Source: Pseudomonadota bacterium
GTDB taxonomy: Bacteria; Pseudomonadota; Alphaproteobacteria; Azospirillales; Azospirillaceae
Assembly (NCBI GenBank): GCA_023423695.1
Contig: JAFAFA010000101.1
Location: 9,590 to 73,589 of the forward strand
Direction: 5' to 3'
Length of the DNA: 64,000 nt
The notes beneath the pieces are model-generated. The model saw only the letters and a program-made list of their open reading frames with translations. It was not told the DNA's origin and did not search any database. The first letter of the stretch is position 1; the number at the start of each line of letters is the position of its first letter. This document shows positions 43,086 through 52,045 of this stretch, one piece after another. Position numbers and translations under genes: made by a program.

Positions 43086-44078
43086 TCAGGCCGTCAGGTT
43101 GACGCTCTGCGGCTTCGCGGTCGAGCCCGACGACGAGGCTGCGGCCGCCTCCTTGACCGCCGCGCCGTCCTTGCCGCCGGACAGCCCGTCGACCGGGGCG
43201 GACAGGTCGAGCGTCAGGTGGGTGACGCCGTTCTTGGAGGTGGTCGGCTTCAGCACCGCCAGCCCCTTCATCCCGTCGCCGCCGGCCTTGGAGGCCATGT
43301 CGTTCAGCTTGCCGAGGATGTCCTTGATCTCGTCCTCGCTGAAGCCTTCGGAACGCACGATCATGCCGGTGGACTTGCCGGTGGCCGTGGTGGTCATGCC
43401 GGTGGCGGTCATCGCCATGTCGCCGCCCTTGCCCAGCGAGGCCTGCAGCCGCTGGTCGTCGCGACGGAAGTCCAGAGTCGATTTGGCGAAGGAGATGCGG
43501 ACGCTGCGGTCGCCGTCCTGGATCTCCAGCTCGATCCCGTGGGACTCGATGGACCATTGCGACTGGGTGGCCTGCATGTCCGCCGACATTTGGCTGAAGT
43601 CCATGCCGTCCAGCTTGGATTTCAGCTTGTCGCCGAAGCCGCTGACCGCGTCGTCGATGCGGTTCTTCGGAACGCCCAGCATGCTCAGCGCGTCGCCCAG
43701 CCCTTGCTTCAGCGCGTCGATGCCCTTGCCGAACATGCCGGCCAGGTCGTTGCCGTGGTCCAGCGCCGACTGCATCAGCGACTGTGCTTGGCGGGCACGG
43801 TCGACGCCGCTGTTGCCGGCTGCCAGGGCGCCACCCCCGCCGGCCGCCTGGGCGCCGCCCTTGCCGGTCAGGCTGTCCAGCAGCGATTCCATCGACTGGC
43901 TGATGGTGTAGGCCGGCGACTGGCTCTTCTTATCCGCCTTGTCGCCATCGACCGATTTCGCGTCCGATTTGGCCAGCGCGTCCTTCGCCGTGCCGGCCGT
44001 CTTTGACGAACCGTTCTGCACAGCCGTGGACAGCACCGACGGTTTGCCGTTCGGGCCGCTGAGCTCCGCGTAATACAT
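43086..44078 (-). CDS. Hypothetical protein with disordered N terminus
   Basis: A 330-residue protein of unknown function starting MYYAELSGPNGKPSVLSTAV. The first 80 residues are Ser/Lys/Asp-rich and low in complexity. A helical centre (SLLDSLTGKG and QSLMQSALDHGNDLAGMFG) precedes a beta-rich stretch (SIESHGIELEIQDGDRSVRI). The C terminus is again low in complexity. No signal peptide or membrane segment is present, and the content recalls flagellar-hook or secreted filament-associated proteins without a real match. A start at 44078 is chosen over 44120. It diverges from the NAD-synthetase-like gene across an AT-rich spacer. Confidence 0.6.
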   Translation of the reverse strand: MYYAELSGPNGKPSVLSTAVQNGSSKTAGTAKDALAKSDAKSVDGDKADKKSQSPAYTISQSMESLLDSLTGKGGAQAAGGGGALAAGNSGVDRARQAQSLMQSALDHGNDLAGMFGKGIDALKQGLGDALSMLGVPKNRIDDAVSGFGDKLKSKLDGMDFSQMSADMQATQSQWSIESHGIELEIQDGDRSVRISFAKSTLDFRRDDQRLQASLGKGGDMAMTATGMTTTATGKSTGMIVRSEGFSEDEIKDILGKLNDMASKAGGDGMKGLAVLKPTTSKNGVTHLTLDLSAPVDGLSGGKDGAAVKEAAAASSSGSTAKPQSVNLTA

Positions 44079-44342
44079 GGATGCCCCCGCATCGCGTAGT
44101 TTGTGTGCAAGCGGAAGCATGAAGCCGGCAACCTTTACCAGTTGTTAATTTCGGATATTTCTTTGAATGAAAGAGATAACTTCGTTACCTTACTAAACGT
44201 CGAAGTCTTTAAACTTCTATATCTAAGCTTTCCACCACTTGTTCCGTCTGCGTGACGACCTGCGACGAGCGGCGGCTTTCGCCCGGTCGGGCGCGCTGCT
44301 ACCCTGATGGCAAAAGGACCCGCAAGAAGGGAGCCCGCCATC
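44079..44342. promoter_or_regulatory. AT-rich divergent promoter region
   Basis: This 264-base spacer between divergent genes is strikingly AT-rich at 44135-44235 compared with its flanks. TTGTTAATTTCGGATATTTC at 44142-44161 resembles a degenerate CtrA site (TTAA-N7-TTAA) but mismatches the second half. It probably holds promoters for both genes. Confidence 0.4.
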
Positions 44343-45998
44343 ATGACCGACCGACTTTCCATCGCGCTCGCCCAGGCCGATCCGGCTGCCGGCAGTCTCG
44401 CCGCCAATGCCGACCGTATCCGCGCCGCCCGGGCGGAGTCCGCGGCCCGCGGCGCCGACCTCGTCGTCTGTCCGGCCGGCGCGCTGTCCGGCGTTCCTTT
44501 GCTGGATTTGATCGCTCAGCCTGCCTTCCTCGACGCCGTGGAGGCGACGGCCCGGGCGCTGGCGGCGGATACCGCCGATGGAGGACCGGCCTTGCTGGTC
44601 GGTGCCCCCTGGCGTGACGGTGCCAAGCGGTACAATGCGGCTCTGCTGCTCGACGCGGGCAAGATCGCAGCGGTTCGTTTCCAGGCCGAAATGGGTGGTG
44701 GCGAGATTGGCGCGCCGGAGGATGATCGTTTTGATGTCGGTCCGATGCCCGGTCCGGTCAATATCCGCGGCGTGCGCGTCGGCCTGCTGGTCGGCGGCGA
44801 TCTGGCGAGTGCCGACGTGACGGAAACGCTGGCCGAGAGCGGCGCCGAATTGTTGGTCGCGCTGCTGGCCAGCCCCTTCGCCCCCGGCCGCGCCGACGAG
44901 CGGGTGCAGGCCGCCGTCGCGCGGGTGGTGGAGTGCGGCCTGCCCCTGGTCGCGGTGAACGCGGTCGGCGGCGAGGACGAGCGGGTGTTCGACGGCGGCA
45001 GCTTCGCCCTCGCGTCCGGCGGCCGGCTGGTCGCCCAGGCCCCGCTGTTCGCCGAGCATCTGCTGCTGTCCCGTTGGGAACGTGGGGACGATGATTCCTG
45101 GGACAGTTCCGAAGCCGAAATGATTGCGCCGGTCGAGGGGGCGGAGGCGCTCTACAGTGCGCTGATGCTGGGCCTGCGCGACGCGGTGGCGAAAGGCGGC
45201 GCGCCGGGCGTGGTGGTTGGCCTGACCGGAGGGCTCGACTCGGCGCTGACCGCCGCCATTGCCGCCGATGCGCTGGGGCCGGAGCGGGTGCTTGCGGTCC
45301 GCGCTCCTCTGCCGGGCAGCGAGGCCGATGCGTTGGCGGACAGCCTGGACGATGCGGCCGAGATCGTCGAGTTGCTGGGGTGTCGCCTGGACAATGTCGC
45401 GCTGGCCCCGGTGTTGAAGGCCGCCGACGCGCTGCTGGCGCCTGCCTTCGCCGGCCGCGAGTCGGCCGGGGCGGTGGACCGGCTGCATGCCCGCCTTCGC
45501 GCCGCGACTCTGGCGGCGCTGGCGGAGCGGATGGGGGCGCTGCTTCTGTCGACCGCCGACCGCACCGACCGGCTGCTCGGTCTTGTGCCCGAGGAGTCGG
45601 GCTGCGGCTATGGCGTGCTGGGCGACCTGCCGAAGACCGGGGTGCTGGAACTGGCGCGCTGGCGCAACGCCAACCAGCCGGCGGGATCGCGTGGGCCGGC
45701 CGGGCGGGTGATTCCGGAGCGGGTCTTGGCGCGCCGGCTGAAGGCCGCTATGCCGGCCGCATTGCCGCCGGCGGAGGTGCTGGACGATCTGCTGTCCGGC
45801 CTGCTCGACGGCGGCCTTTCGCTGGCCGATCTCGTCGGGCGCGGACATGCGGCCGAGACGGTGGATCTGGTCTGGCGGATGGTGGTTCAGGCGGAAGCGG
45901 ACCGCCGCAGGGCACCGCCGGGGCCGCGGGTCTCGCGCCAAGCCGCCGCGCGGCTGCGGCGCCTTCCCGCCGGCGGTGGTGTCATCGATCTGGCTTGA
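44343..45998 (+). CDS. Glutamine-dependent NAD synthetase paralogue, probable pseudoenzyme
   Basis: A 551-residue two-domain protein built like NadE: a nitrilase-type glutaminase (about 1-265) and an N-type PP-ATPase synthetase (about 268-530). Overall similarity is plain (MTDRLSIALAQADPAAGSLA, LLVGAPWRDGAKRYNAALLL, CGLPLVAVNAVGGEDERVFD, LPKTGVLELARWRNANQPAG). The catalytic residues are not: the glutaminase Glu of PELALSGYP is Ala45 (PAGALSG), the Lys of RFKHxLPNYG falls at Gln114 with that loop replaced, and the Cys of VCED is Gly151. In the synthetase, SGGIDS reads TGGLDS (295-300) and STGNKSEMSVGY reads STADRTDRLLGL. The frame is intact, so it is probably expressed with a changed role. Confidence 0.8.
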   Translation: MTDRLSIALAQADPAAGSLAANADRIRAARAESAARGADLVVCPAGALSGVPLLDLIAQPAFLDAVEATARALAADTADGGPALLVGAPWRDGAKRYNAALLLDAGKIAAVRFQAEMGGGEIGAPEDDRFDVGPMPGPVNIRGVRVGLLVGGDLASADVTETLAESGAELLVALLASPFAPGRADERVQAAVARVVECGLPLVAVNAVGGEDERVFDGGSFALASGGRLVAQAPLFAEHLLLSRWERGDDDSWDSSEAEMIAPVEGAEALYSALMLGLRDAVAKGGAPGVVVGLTGGLDSALTAAIAADALGPERVLAVRAPLPGSEADALADSLDDAAEIVELLGCRLDNVALAPVLKAADALLAPAFAGRESAGAVDRLHARLRAATLAALAERMGALLLSTADRTDRLLGLVPEESGCGYGVLGDLPKTGVLELARWRNANQPAGSRGPAGRVIPERVLARRLKAAMPAALPPAEVLDDLLSGLLDGGLSLADLVGRGHAAETVDLVWRMVVQAEADRRRAPPGPRVSRQAAARLRRLPAGGGVIDLA

Positions 45999-46014
45999 GG
46001 GGAGTGGGGCGTGG

Positions 46015-46036
46015 AGGGGAGCGAACGGCTCCCCTT
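46015..46036 (+). terminator. Terminator after NAD-synthetase paralogue
   Basis: Hairpin AGGGGAGC / GGCTCCCCT with a GAAC loop, 17 bases after the stop and near the stop of the converging gene. The T-run is weak. Confidence 0.6.
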
Positions 46037-46062
46037 CGCATTTCCTTTCGCTGGGCCCGACG

Positions 46063-46287
46063 TCAGCCGCGGGTCAGCTTGATGATCGTGGCAAGCATGC
46101 CGAAGGCCCACAGCACGGCCGGCAGCACGATCCAGGTCGGATGGAAGATGATCGCCAGCGGCATGATGAAAATCAGCAGCATGGCCGGGAAGACGAGATA
46201 GGGAGAGTTGCCCCAGTTGGTCAGCAACCCGGCCGGGTTCTCGTCTTCACCGAAATAAGCATCGGCGGTAACCGCTTGGTCCGTCAT
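46063..46287 (-). CDS. Small two-helix membrane protein (74 aa)
   Basis: A 74-residue protein starting MTDQAVTADAYFGEDENPAG. Two hydrophobic segments (about 32-49, YLVFPAMLLIFIMPLAII, and about 53-70, TWIVLPAVLWAFGMLATI) make it a likely inner-membrane hairpin with a short soluble N terminus. No family is recognised. It lies between the NAD-synthetase paralogue (convergent) and the Ntn-hydrolase gene (same strand, upstream), so it may share that gene's transcript. Confidence 0.6.
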   Translation of the reverse strand: MTDQAVTADAYFGEDENPAGLLTNWGNSPYLVFPAMLLIFIMPLAIIFHPTWIVLPAVLWAFGMLATIIKLTRG

Positions 46288-46413
46288 CTCTAGCACCCAA
46301 AGTTTTTGTGGTTATTCCCTATCCTGCATTGCAGCAGGCGTCGGTTCATACCCCACGATGTTTGGGATGACCAGAGCCCAGCCTTGGCCGTTGCTTTCGA
46401 CTTTGGTCGAAGG

Positions 46414-46983
46414 CTACGCAGCCTCGGTAAGGGCCAGTTGCGGACGACGCAGGCTGGACTGGATGGTGAAGGGCGCACGGACGCCACCGTTGAACAGCTC
46501 GGCGCATTCCAGGGCCTTCAGCACACGCTCTTCCGGCGGCTGCCCGGCGGTGGAGGCGAGAGAGCCCAGCGCATAGTCGGAGCCGCAGCCGATGGCGTGG
46601 TAGCCGCGCACCGCCTCGCCGACCTGATAGTCGGACTGCACGGTGAACAGTCGGCCTTCCAGCCCGACCATGAAGGTGCCGCCGGTCTCGACATCGTTGG
46701 AGCGGTGGGCGTATCCGCCATCCTTCAGGCAATTGCGGACGGCATCGACGAAATCCACCACCATGTAGCGGAAGAGATCGGTATCGCCGTCGCGCGACGG
46801 AACCTCCAGCCGGTAATGCAGCAGCTGGCCCATGCGGAAGGAACTGGTGAAGCCGATCAGGCAGTCGCCGTTGCGGAACACCTTGGTGTCGGCGCGCACG
46901 GTGATATCCAGGCCGTTCACCCCGGCGCTGTCGCCGCCCATCCACACCCGGTCGCCGTCCACCAATCCCACAATGCAGGTCAT
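46414..46983 (-). CDS. Stand-alone proteasome-like Ntn-hydrolase
   Basis: A 189-residue protein with the proteasome beta-type Ntn fold. Thr2 would become the N-terminal nucleophile after Met removal (MTCIVGL). In mature numbering the spacing Thr1, Asp17 (GGDSAG) and Lys33 (RADTKVF) is exactly that of proteasome beta subunits. GCGSDYALGSL, with its serine near mature position 134, corresponds to the GSG/Ser129 region. It is not HslV (no HslU nearby, different N terminus) and differs from Anbu (TYCVG...). Members are known only as proteasome-family hypotheticals; substrate and partner are unknown. The C-terminal 30 residues are variable. Confidence 0.8.
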   Translation of the reverse strand: MTCIVGLVDGDRVWMGGDSAGVNGLDITVRADTKVFRNGDCLIGFTSSFRMGQLLHYRLEVPSRDGDTDLFRYMVVDFVDAVRNCLKDGGYAHRSNDVETGGTFMVGLEGRLFTVQSDYQVGEAVRGYHAIGCGSDYALGSLASTAGQPPEERVLKALECAELFNGGVRAPFTIQSSLRRPQLALTEAA

Positions 46984-47079
46984 CGCCAGCCCTCGCCTGA
47001 TAAAAACGAAACCGAGGCAAAGGGTGTGGGAAGGCGGTTAATGAATTATTGCCCAGCTTTGTGACATTGCGGATAACAG

Positions 47080-47100
47080 AGGGGGTATACCTACCCCCTT
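47080..47100. terminator. Hairpin between elbB and the Ntn-hydrolase gene
   Basis: Stem AGGGGGTA / TACCCCCT around a short loop, just after the elbB stop on the minus strand. It probably ends the elbB transcript. Confidence 0.55.
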
Positions 47101-47120
47101 TGTCGTCCCCGTTCACTTGA

Positions 47121-47789
47121 TCACTTCGCCAGATCGACCAGAGCCTTGACCGTATTCTCTGCGCCCTCGGCGATCTGGAGCAGATTGGCATCCAGCATGT
47201 AGCAGGGCGAGGTGACGATCTTGAGCCCCGGATCGACAACGATCTCGCCATGGGTTGCGGTGCGGTGGATGGCGCCCATCGTCTCCAGCGCGGCGGCGGT
47301 GCCGGGGTCGTTGCCGATGGTCAGCTCCACCCCCTGCTGGCCCAGGATCTTGGCGAGGATGGCCGGCGCGATGCACAGCGCGCCGATCGGCTTGCCGGCG
47401 GCGCGCATGGCGGCGACTGCAGCGACCACCTGCGGGTTGACCGAACAGTCGGCGCCCTTGAAGGCGAAATCGCTGAGGTTCTTGGCGGCGCCGAAGCCAC
47501 CGGGGAAGATCAGCGCATCGACGTCGCCGGCCGAGAATTCGCTGAGCGGGGTGATCTTGCCGCGGGCGATGCGGGCCGATTCGACCAGCACGTTGCGGCT
47601 CTCGCCGGTCTCCTGGCCGGTCAGGTGGTTGACAACATGGGCCTGCGGGATGTCGGGGGCGTAGCACACCGCGACCGCCCCCACCTTGGCGATGGCCAGC
47701 AGGGTGCAGACCGCCTCGTGGATTTCCGCGCCGTCATACACGCCGCAACCCGACAGCACGACGCCGATGCGCAAGCTCTTGTCCGCCAT
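47121..47789 (-). CDS. elbB: ElbB/DJ-1 superfamily glyoxalase
   Basis: A 222-residue DJ-1/PfpI-type protein. The family motif GCGVYDGAEIHEAVCTLLAI (about 14-33), IFPGGFGAAKNLSDFAFKG and the nucleophile cysteine in GALCIAPAI (Cys near 137) are all present. ElbB proteins are annotated as glyoxalases linked to isoprenoid biosynthesis; the in vivo role is uncertain. ATG 47789 is chosen over an upstream start. It is divergent from gltX across a 180-base spacer. Confidence 0.93.
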   Translation of the reverse strand: MADKSLRIGVVLSGCGVYDGAEIHEAVCTLLAIAKVGAVAVCYAPDIPQAHVVNHLTGQETGESRNVLVESARIARGKITPLSEFSAGDVDALIFPGGFGAAKNLSDFAFKGADCSVNPQVVAAVAAMRAAGKPIGALCIAPAILAKILGQQGVELTIGNDPGTAAALETMGAIHRTATHGEIVVDPGLKIVTSPCYMLDANLLQIAEGAENTVKALVDLAK

Positions 47790-47969
47790 AGGATGTCTCC
47801 GAGTTTGGATTTGCCGCCAAGCTAACGCAGGTGGACGGCCGCGCCTACCACGCCAACGGCCGCATCGCCTCACCTGTTGCGCGGATGCATCGGTTGCGGA
47901 CCGCTTTCGGAAGATGCGCCGGCCGTGCTAGGACTGCCCGCCTGTCCCGTTTGCAACCCGAGTCCTGCC

Positions 47970-49325
47970 ATGTCCACCGCCGTCCGTTTCGCCCCCAGCC
48001 CGACCGGCCGCATCCATGTCGGCAATGTGCGCCTCGCGCTCGTCAACTGGCTGTTCGCGCGCAAGACCGGCGGCAGCTTCATGTTCCGGCTGGACGACAC
48101 CGACGAGGAGCGCTCCACCCAGGAATTCGCCGACGGCATCGCCGCCGACCTGACCTGGCTCGGCCTCACCTGGGATCGTTTCGCCCGCGAAAGCGACCGC
48201 TATCCGCGCTATGACGAGGCGGCATCCGCGCTGAAGGCCGCCGGCCGGCTCTATCCCTGCTACGAGACGCCGGAGGAGCTGAACCTCAAGCGCGCCAGTC
48301 TGGTGTCGCAGGGCCGTCCGCCGATCTACGACCGCGCCGCCCTGCGCCTGACCGACGAGGACCGCGCCCGGCTGGAAGGGGAGGGGCGCAAAGCCCATTG
48401 GCGCTTCAAGCTGAACCCGACTCCGGTGGAATGGACCGACCTCGTCCGCGGACCGGTGCGGTTCGAGGGCACGGCGCTGAGCGACCCGGTGCTGATCCGC
48501 GAGGACGGCCGGCCGCTCTACACCCTGACCAGCGTGGTGGACGACGCCGACTTCGCCATCACCCACATCATCCGCGGCGAGGACCATGTCGCCAACACCG
48601 CGGTTCAGATCCAGATCTTCGAAGCCCTGGGCGAGGCACTGAATGCAGAGGTGCCGTCCTTCGCCCATCTGCCGCTGCTGACCGATGCCGGCGGGCAGGG
48701 GCTGTCGAAGCGGCTGGGCAGCCTGTCGGTCGGCAGCCTGCGCGACGAGGACGGCATCGAGCCGATGGCGGTCAACAGCCTGCTGGCCAAGCTCGGCACC
48801 TCCGACCCCATCGAGGCGCGGCTGACGCTGGACGAACTGGTGGCGGAGTTCGATCTGTCGAAGATCGCCCGCGGCACCCCGAAATTCGATCCGGAGGAAC
48901 TGGGCCGGCTGAACGCCCGCATCCTGCACCTGACGTCGTTCGACGCGGTGGCCGACCGGCTCGAGGCGCTGGGCCTGACCGGCGCCGACGCCGCCTTCTG
49001 GGAGGCGGTGAGGCCCAATCTGGCGCGGCTGAACGACGCGCGGGACTGGTGGGCGGTGACCCATGCGCCGGTGACCCCGCTGTTCGAGGATGCCGGCTTC
49101 CTGGCCCAGGCGGCGGCGCTGCTGCCCGACGAGCCGTGGGATCTCGGCACCTGGGGTGCCTGGACCAATGCGGTGAAGGGGGCGACGGGGCGCAAGGGCA
49201 AGGAGCTGTTCCTTCCTCTGCGCCGGGCGCTGACCGGGCGCGACCATGGACCGGAATTGAAGAACCTGCTACCCCTGATCGGGCGGGCGCGCAGCCTCCG
49301 GCGACTGGCCGGCGAAACCGCCTGA
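47970..49325 (+). CDS. gltX: Glutamyl-tRNA synthetase
   Basis: Class I aminoacyl-tRNA synthetase (451 aa) charging tRNA-Glu and, in alphaproteobacteria that lack GlnRS, often tRNA-Gln as the first step of the transamidation route. The HIGH-like motif is [13 protein letters not shown] (about 7-19) and the KMSKS-like motif is [10 protein letters not shown] near 234-243. The zinc-binding site is not obvious. Alphaproteobacteria often have two GltX; which one this is cannot be told. It is followed 28 bases later by cysS in the same direction, so they are co-transcribed. Confidence 0.94.
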   Translation: MSTAVRFAPSPTGRIHVGNVRLALVNWLFARKTGGSFMFRLDDTDEERSTQEFADGIAADLTWLGLTWDRFARESDRYPRYDEAASALKAAGRLYPCYETPEELNLKRASLVSQGRPPIYDRAALRLTDEDRARLEGEGRKAHWRFKLNPTPVEWTDLVRGPVRFEGTALSDPVLIREDGRPLYTLTSVVDDADFAITHIIRGEDHVANTAVQIQIFEALGEALNAEVPSFAHLPLLTDAGGQGLSKRLGSLSVGSLRDEDGIEPMAVNSLLAKLGTSDPIEARLTLDELVAEFDLSKIARGTPKFDPEELGRLNARILHLTSFDAVADRLEALGLTGADAAFWEAVRPNLARLNDARDWWAVTHAPVTPLFEDAGFLAQAAALLPDEPWDLGTWGAWTNAVKGATGRKGKELFLPLRRALTGRDHGPELKNLLPLIGRARSLRRLAGETA

Positions 49326-49353
49326 CACCTCCCTTATACCAGGAGTTCGGATC

Positions 49354-50730
49354 GTGCCGCTGGACCTCTACAACACGCTGACCCGCCGCAAGGAGCGCTT
49401 CGAGCCGCTTCGCCCGGACCATGTCGGCATGTATGTCTGTGGTCCGACGGTCTACGACACCGCCCATATCGGCAATGCCCGGCCGGTGGTGGTGTTCGAC
49501 CTGCTGTTCCGGCTGCTGACACGGCTCTATCCGGCGGTGACCTATGTCCGCAACATCACCGATGTCGACGACAAGATCATCGACCGCGCGCGGGACAGCG
49601 GCGAGCCGATCGACGCGCTGACCGCGCGCACCACCGACCTGTTCCATGCCGACATGGACGCGCTGAACGCGCTCCGCCCGACCATCGAGCCGCGGGCGAC
49701 CCAGCATATCGGCCAGATGATCGCGCTGATCGCCACGCTGATCGAACGCGGCAACGCCTATGCGGCGGAAGGGCATGTGCTGTTCTCCGTGCCGTCGATG
49801 CCGAGCTATGGCCAGCTGTCCCGCCGCTCGCTGGACGACATGATCGCCGGCGCGCGGGTGGAGGTGGCTCCCTACAAGCGCGATACCTCCGACTTCGTGC
49901 TGTGGAAGCCCAGCACGCCGGACCAGCCCGGTTGGGACAGCCCGTGGGGCCGCGGCCGTCCGGGCTGGCATATCGAGTGCTCCGCCATGGCGAAGGAGCA
50001 TCTCGGCGTCACCTTCGACATCCATGGCGGCGGGCTGGACCTGATCTTCCCGCACCATGAGAACGAGATCGCGCAGAGCTGCTGCGCCAACGGCACCGAA
50101 CGGCTGGCCCGCACCTGGGTCCACAACGGCTTCGTGACGGTCGAAGGCGAGAAGATGTCGAAGTCGCTCGGCAACTTCTTCACCGTCCACGACCTGCTGG
50201 ACGAGTTCCCCGGCGAGGCGATCCGTCTGACCCTGCTGAGCGCCCATTATCGCCAGCCGCTGGACTTCACCCGCGAGGGTATCCGGCAGGCCAAGGGCAC
50301 GCTCGACCGCTGGTATCAGGCATTGCGCGGCGAACCGGTTCCGGCGGCGGGCGAACTGCCCTTCGACGTGCTGGCGGCGCTGGAGGACGATTTGAACAGC
50401 CCGCTCGCCATCGCGCATCTGCACGAGCTGGCGACCGCGGTGAACAAGGCGAAGAGCGATGCCGAGAAGGCCGCCGCCAAGGGCGCGCTGCTGGCGGCCG
50501 GTCGGCAGCTCGGCCTGCTGCAGCAGGACCCTGAGGCGTGGTTCCGCTGGGCGCCGGCCGGCGGGACCGAGGGGCTGAGCGATGCCGATGTCGAGCAGCT
50601 GATCGCCGACCGCAAGGCGGCCCGCGCCGCGAAGAACTTCGCCGAGGCCGACCGCATCCGCAAGGAACTGGCCGACAAGGGCATCGTCCTGGAGGACGGC
50701 CCCCAGGGCACGACCTGGAAACGGGGGTGA
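49354..50730 (+). CDS. cysS: Cysteinyl-tRNA synthetase
   Basis: Class I synthetase (458 aa). The HIGH motif and zinc site lie in [18 protein letters not shown] (about 28-45), [13 protein letters not shown] provides further zinc ligands near 207-219, the HHENEIAQS box follows, and KMSKSLGN (about 266-273) is the second signature. GTG opens the frame at 49354. It lies 28 bases after gltX, giving a small aminoacylation operon. Confidence 0.97.
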   Translation: MPLDLYNTLTRRKERFEPLRPDHVGMYVCGPTVYDTAHIGNARPVVVFDLLFRLLTRLYPAVTYVRNITDVDDKIIDRARDSGEPIDALTARTTDLFHADMDALNALRPTIEPRATQHIGQMIALIATLIERGNAYAAEGHVLFSVPSMPSYGQLSRRSLDDMIAGARVEVAPYKRDTSDFVLWKPSTPDQPGWDSPWGRGRPGWHIECSAMAKEHLGVTFDIHGGGLDLIFPHHENEIAQSCCANGTERLARTWVHNGFVTVEGEKMSKSLGNFFTVHDLLDEFPGEAIRLTLLSAHYRQPLDFTREGIRQAKGTLDRWYQALRGEPVPAAGELPFDVLAALEDDLNSPLAIAHLHELATAVNKAKSDAEKAAAKGALLAAGRQLGLLQQDPEAWFRWAPAGGTEGLSDADVEQLIADRKAARAAKNFAEADRIRKELADKGIVLEDGPQGTTWKRG

Positions 50731-50900
50731 GATGGTGAGGAGCCTCTCTCCCTCCGGGGAGAGGGAGCCCTGCACATTGTCCCTCCAGCCGCAACAAATC
50801 TTCGTCATCTCCGCGGATTATCGCGCCTTTCGATCCGGCTAATCTCCTCTTCAGACGAAACGCGGTCACAACCGACCGCCTGACAGAGGAGACCCTGACC

Positions 50901-51335
50901 ATGATCGACACCCGCACCGCTCCCTATGCCGCCTTCCTGCTGCGCGTCGGCCTCGGCCTGCTGTTCCTGGCCCATGGCTTGGTGCTGAAGGTGATGACCT
51001 TCACCATCCCCGGCACCGTCGGCTATTTCGAGAGCATCGGTTATCCCGGCGTCTTCGCCTATCTCGTGATCCTGGGCGAGATCGGCGGCGGCCTCCTGCT
51101 GATCGCCGGTGTCTATACCCGCTGGATCGCGCTGGCCCTGCTGCCGGTCATGATCGGCGCCACGCTGCAGCATGTCGGCAATGGCTGGGTGTTCAGCGCG
51201 CAGGGTGGCGGCTGGGAGTTTCCGGCCTTCTGGACGGTCCTGTTGGTCGTGCAGTCGCTTCTGGGTGACGGCGCTTTCGCGGTGAAGGTTCCGGCGCTGG
51301 GCACCGCCGCCACCGGTCGGCGCGAACTGGCCTGA
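50901..51335 (+). CDS. DoxX-family membrane protein
   Basis: A 144-residue four-helix membrane protein of the DoxX/YphA type. The N-terminal FLLRVGLGLLFLAHGLVLKV and PGVFAYLVILGEIGGGLLLI are typical, followed by TRWIALALLPVMIGATLQHV. DoxX-like proteins include oxidoreductase membrane subunits and mycobacterial stress partners; this short form has no assigned function. GGAGA precedes ATG. It is monocistronic with its own terminator. Confidence 0.88.
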   Translation: MIDTRTAPYAAFLLRVGLGLLFLAHGLVLKVMTFTIPGTVGYFESIGYPGVFAYLVILGEIGGGLLLIAGVYTRWIALALLPVMIGATLQHVGNGWVFSAQGGGWEFPAFWTVLLVVQSLLGDGAFAVKVPALGTAATGRRELA

Positions 51336-51372
51336 TCCGCCAACATGAACGACATCCGATGATGGGCGGAAC

Positions 51373-51405
51373 GGGGGAGGGGGCACAGCGCCGCCTCCCC
51401 CTTTT
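51373..51405 (+). terminator. Terminator after DoxX gene
   Basis: Stem GGGGGAGG / CCTCCCCC followed by TTTTG, 37 bases past the DoxX stop and next to the stop of the converging CheC-like gene. Confidence 0.8.
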
Positions 51406-51409
51406 GTCG

Positions 51410-52045
51410 TTAAAGCCCTGCCAAGGCCCGGCGGATCGCCTCGCGGAAGGCGTCCAGCGATGCGATGTCCAGCAGGAACAGCGCGTGCCCCCGCGCATCG
51501 CCCGCCGCCAGCGCCATGTCGATGCGCACGAACAGCACGGGATCGGTGGCGGAGCCGATGACCGCCGCCGGGGCCCCGGCGCCATAGCCCGGAACCGCCC
51601 CCGACAATTCACCGCCGATCAGGTTCGACAGGCTGGCGAGGCAGCCGTTCAGGATGATGTTGCCGATCTCGGTCAGCGCGTCCTGCTCCATCTCACCCGG
51701 CGCCTCGGCGGCGGGATCGACGGGGACCAGCCGGCCGACGAGGGCCAGCGTGCCCCGTTCGGGGAAGATCAGCATCGCTTCGCCGGTGAAGGGACCGGTG
51801 AAGGCGCCGCGGACGGCGCAGACCGGCTGGTCGCCCTCCAGGTCGTCGCCGACCTCCTGGGTGATGCGGGCCCGGGTCGATACGGCGAAGGACGGCACCG
51901 ACAGAAGCACCTCCTCCCCCAGCATGGAACTGAGGGCGGCGGCCGGTTCGCCCATGCCGATGTTGAACAGTTCGGCGATGGCGTCGGCCTCGTCGTCGTC
52001 CAGGTGCAGGGGATCCCCTGATGCGGGCTCTGCCATCGGCGTCAC
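51410..52045 (-). CDS. CheC/CheX-type chemotaxis phosphatase
   Basis: A 211-residue protein with the two CheC active-site helices: IAELFNIGMGEPAAAL (Glu25 and Asn28) and ALTEIGNIILNGCLASLSNL (Glu126 and Asn129). CheC dephosphorylates CheY-type receivers. Both E-x-x-N sites are intact, so it may have two catalytic faces. The start is GTG at 52045, whose GTGA overlaps the stop of the receiver gene; an ATG at 52036 is the alternative. The neighbouring receiver is the obvious substrate or partner. No cheA or cheW is present here. Confidence 0.85.
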   Translation of the reverse strand: MTPMAEPASGDPLHLDDDEADAIAELFNIGMGEPAAALSSMLGEEVLLSVPSFAVSTRARITQEVGDDLEGDQPVCAVRGAFTGPFTGEAMLIFPERGTLALVGRLVPVDPAAEAPGEMEQDALTEIGNIILNGCLASLSNLIGGELSGAVPGYGAGAPAAVIGSATDPVLFVRIDMALAAGDARGHALFLLDIASLDAFREAIRRALAGL

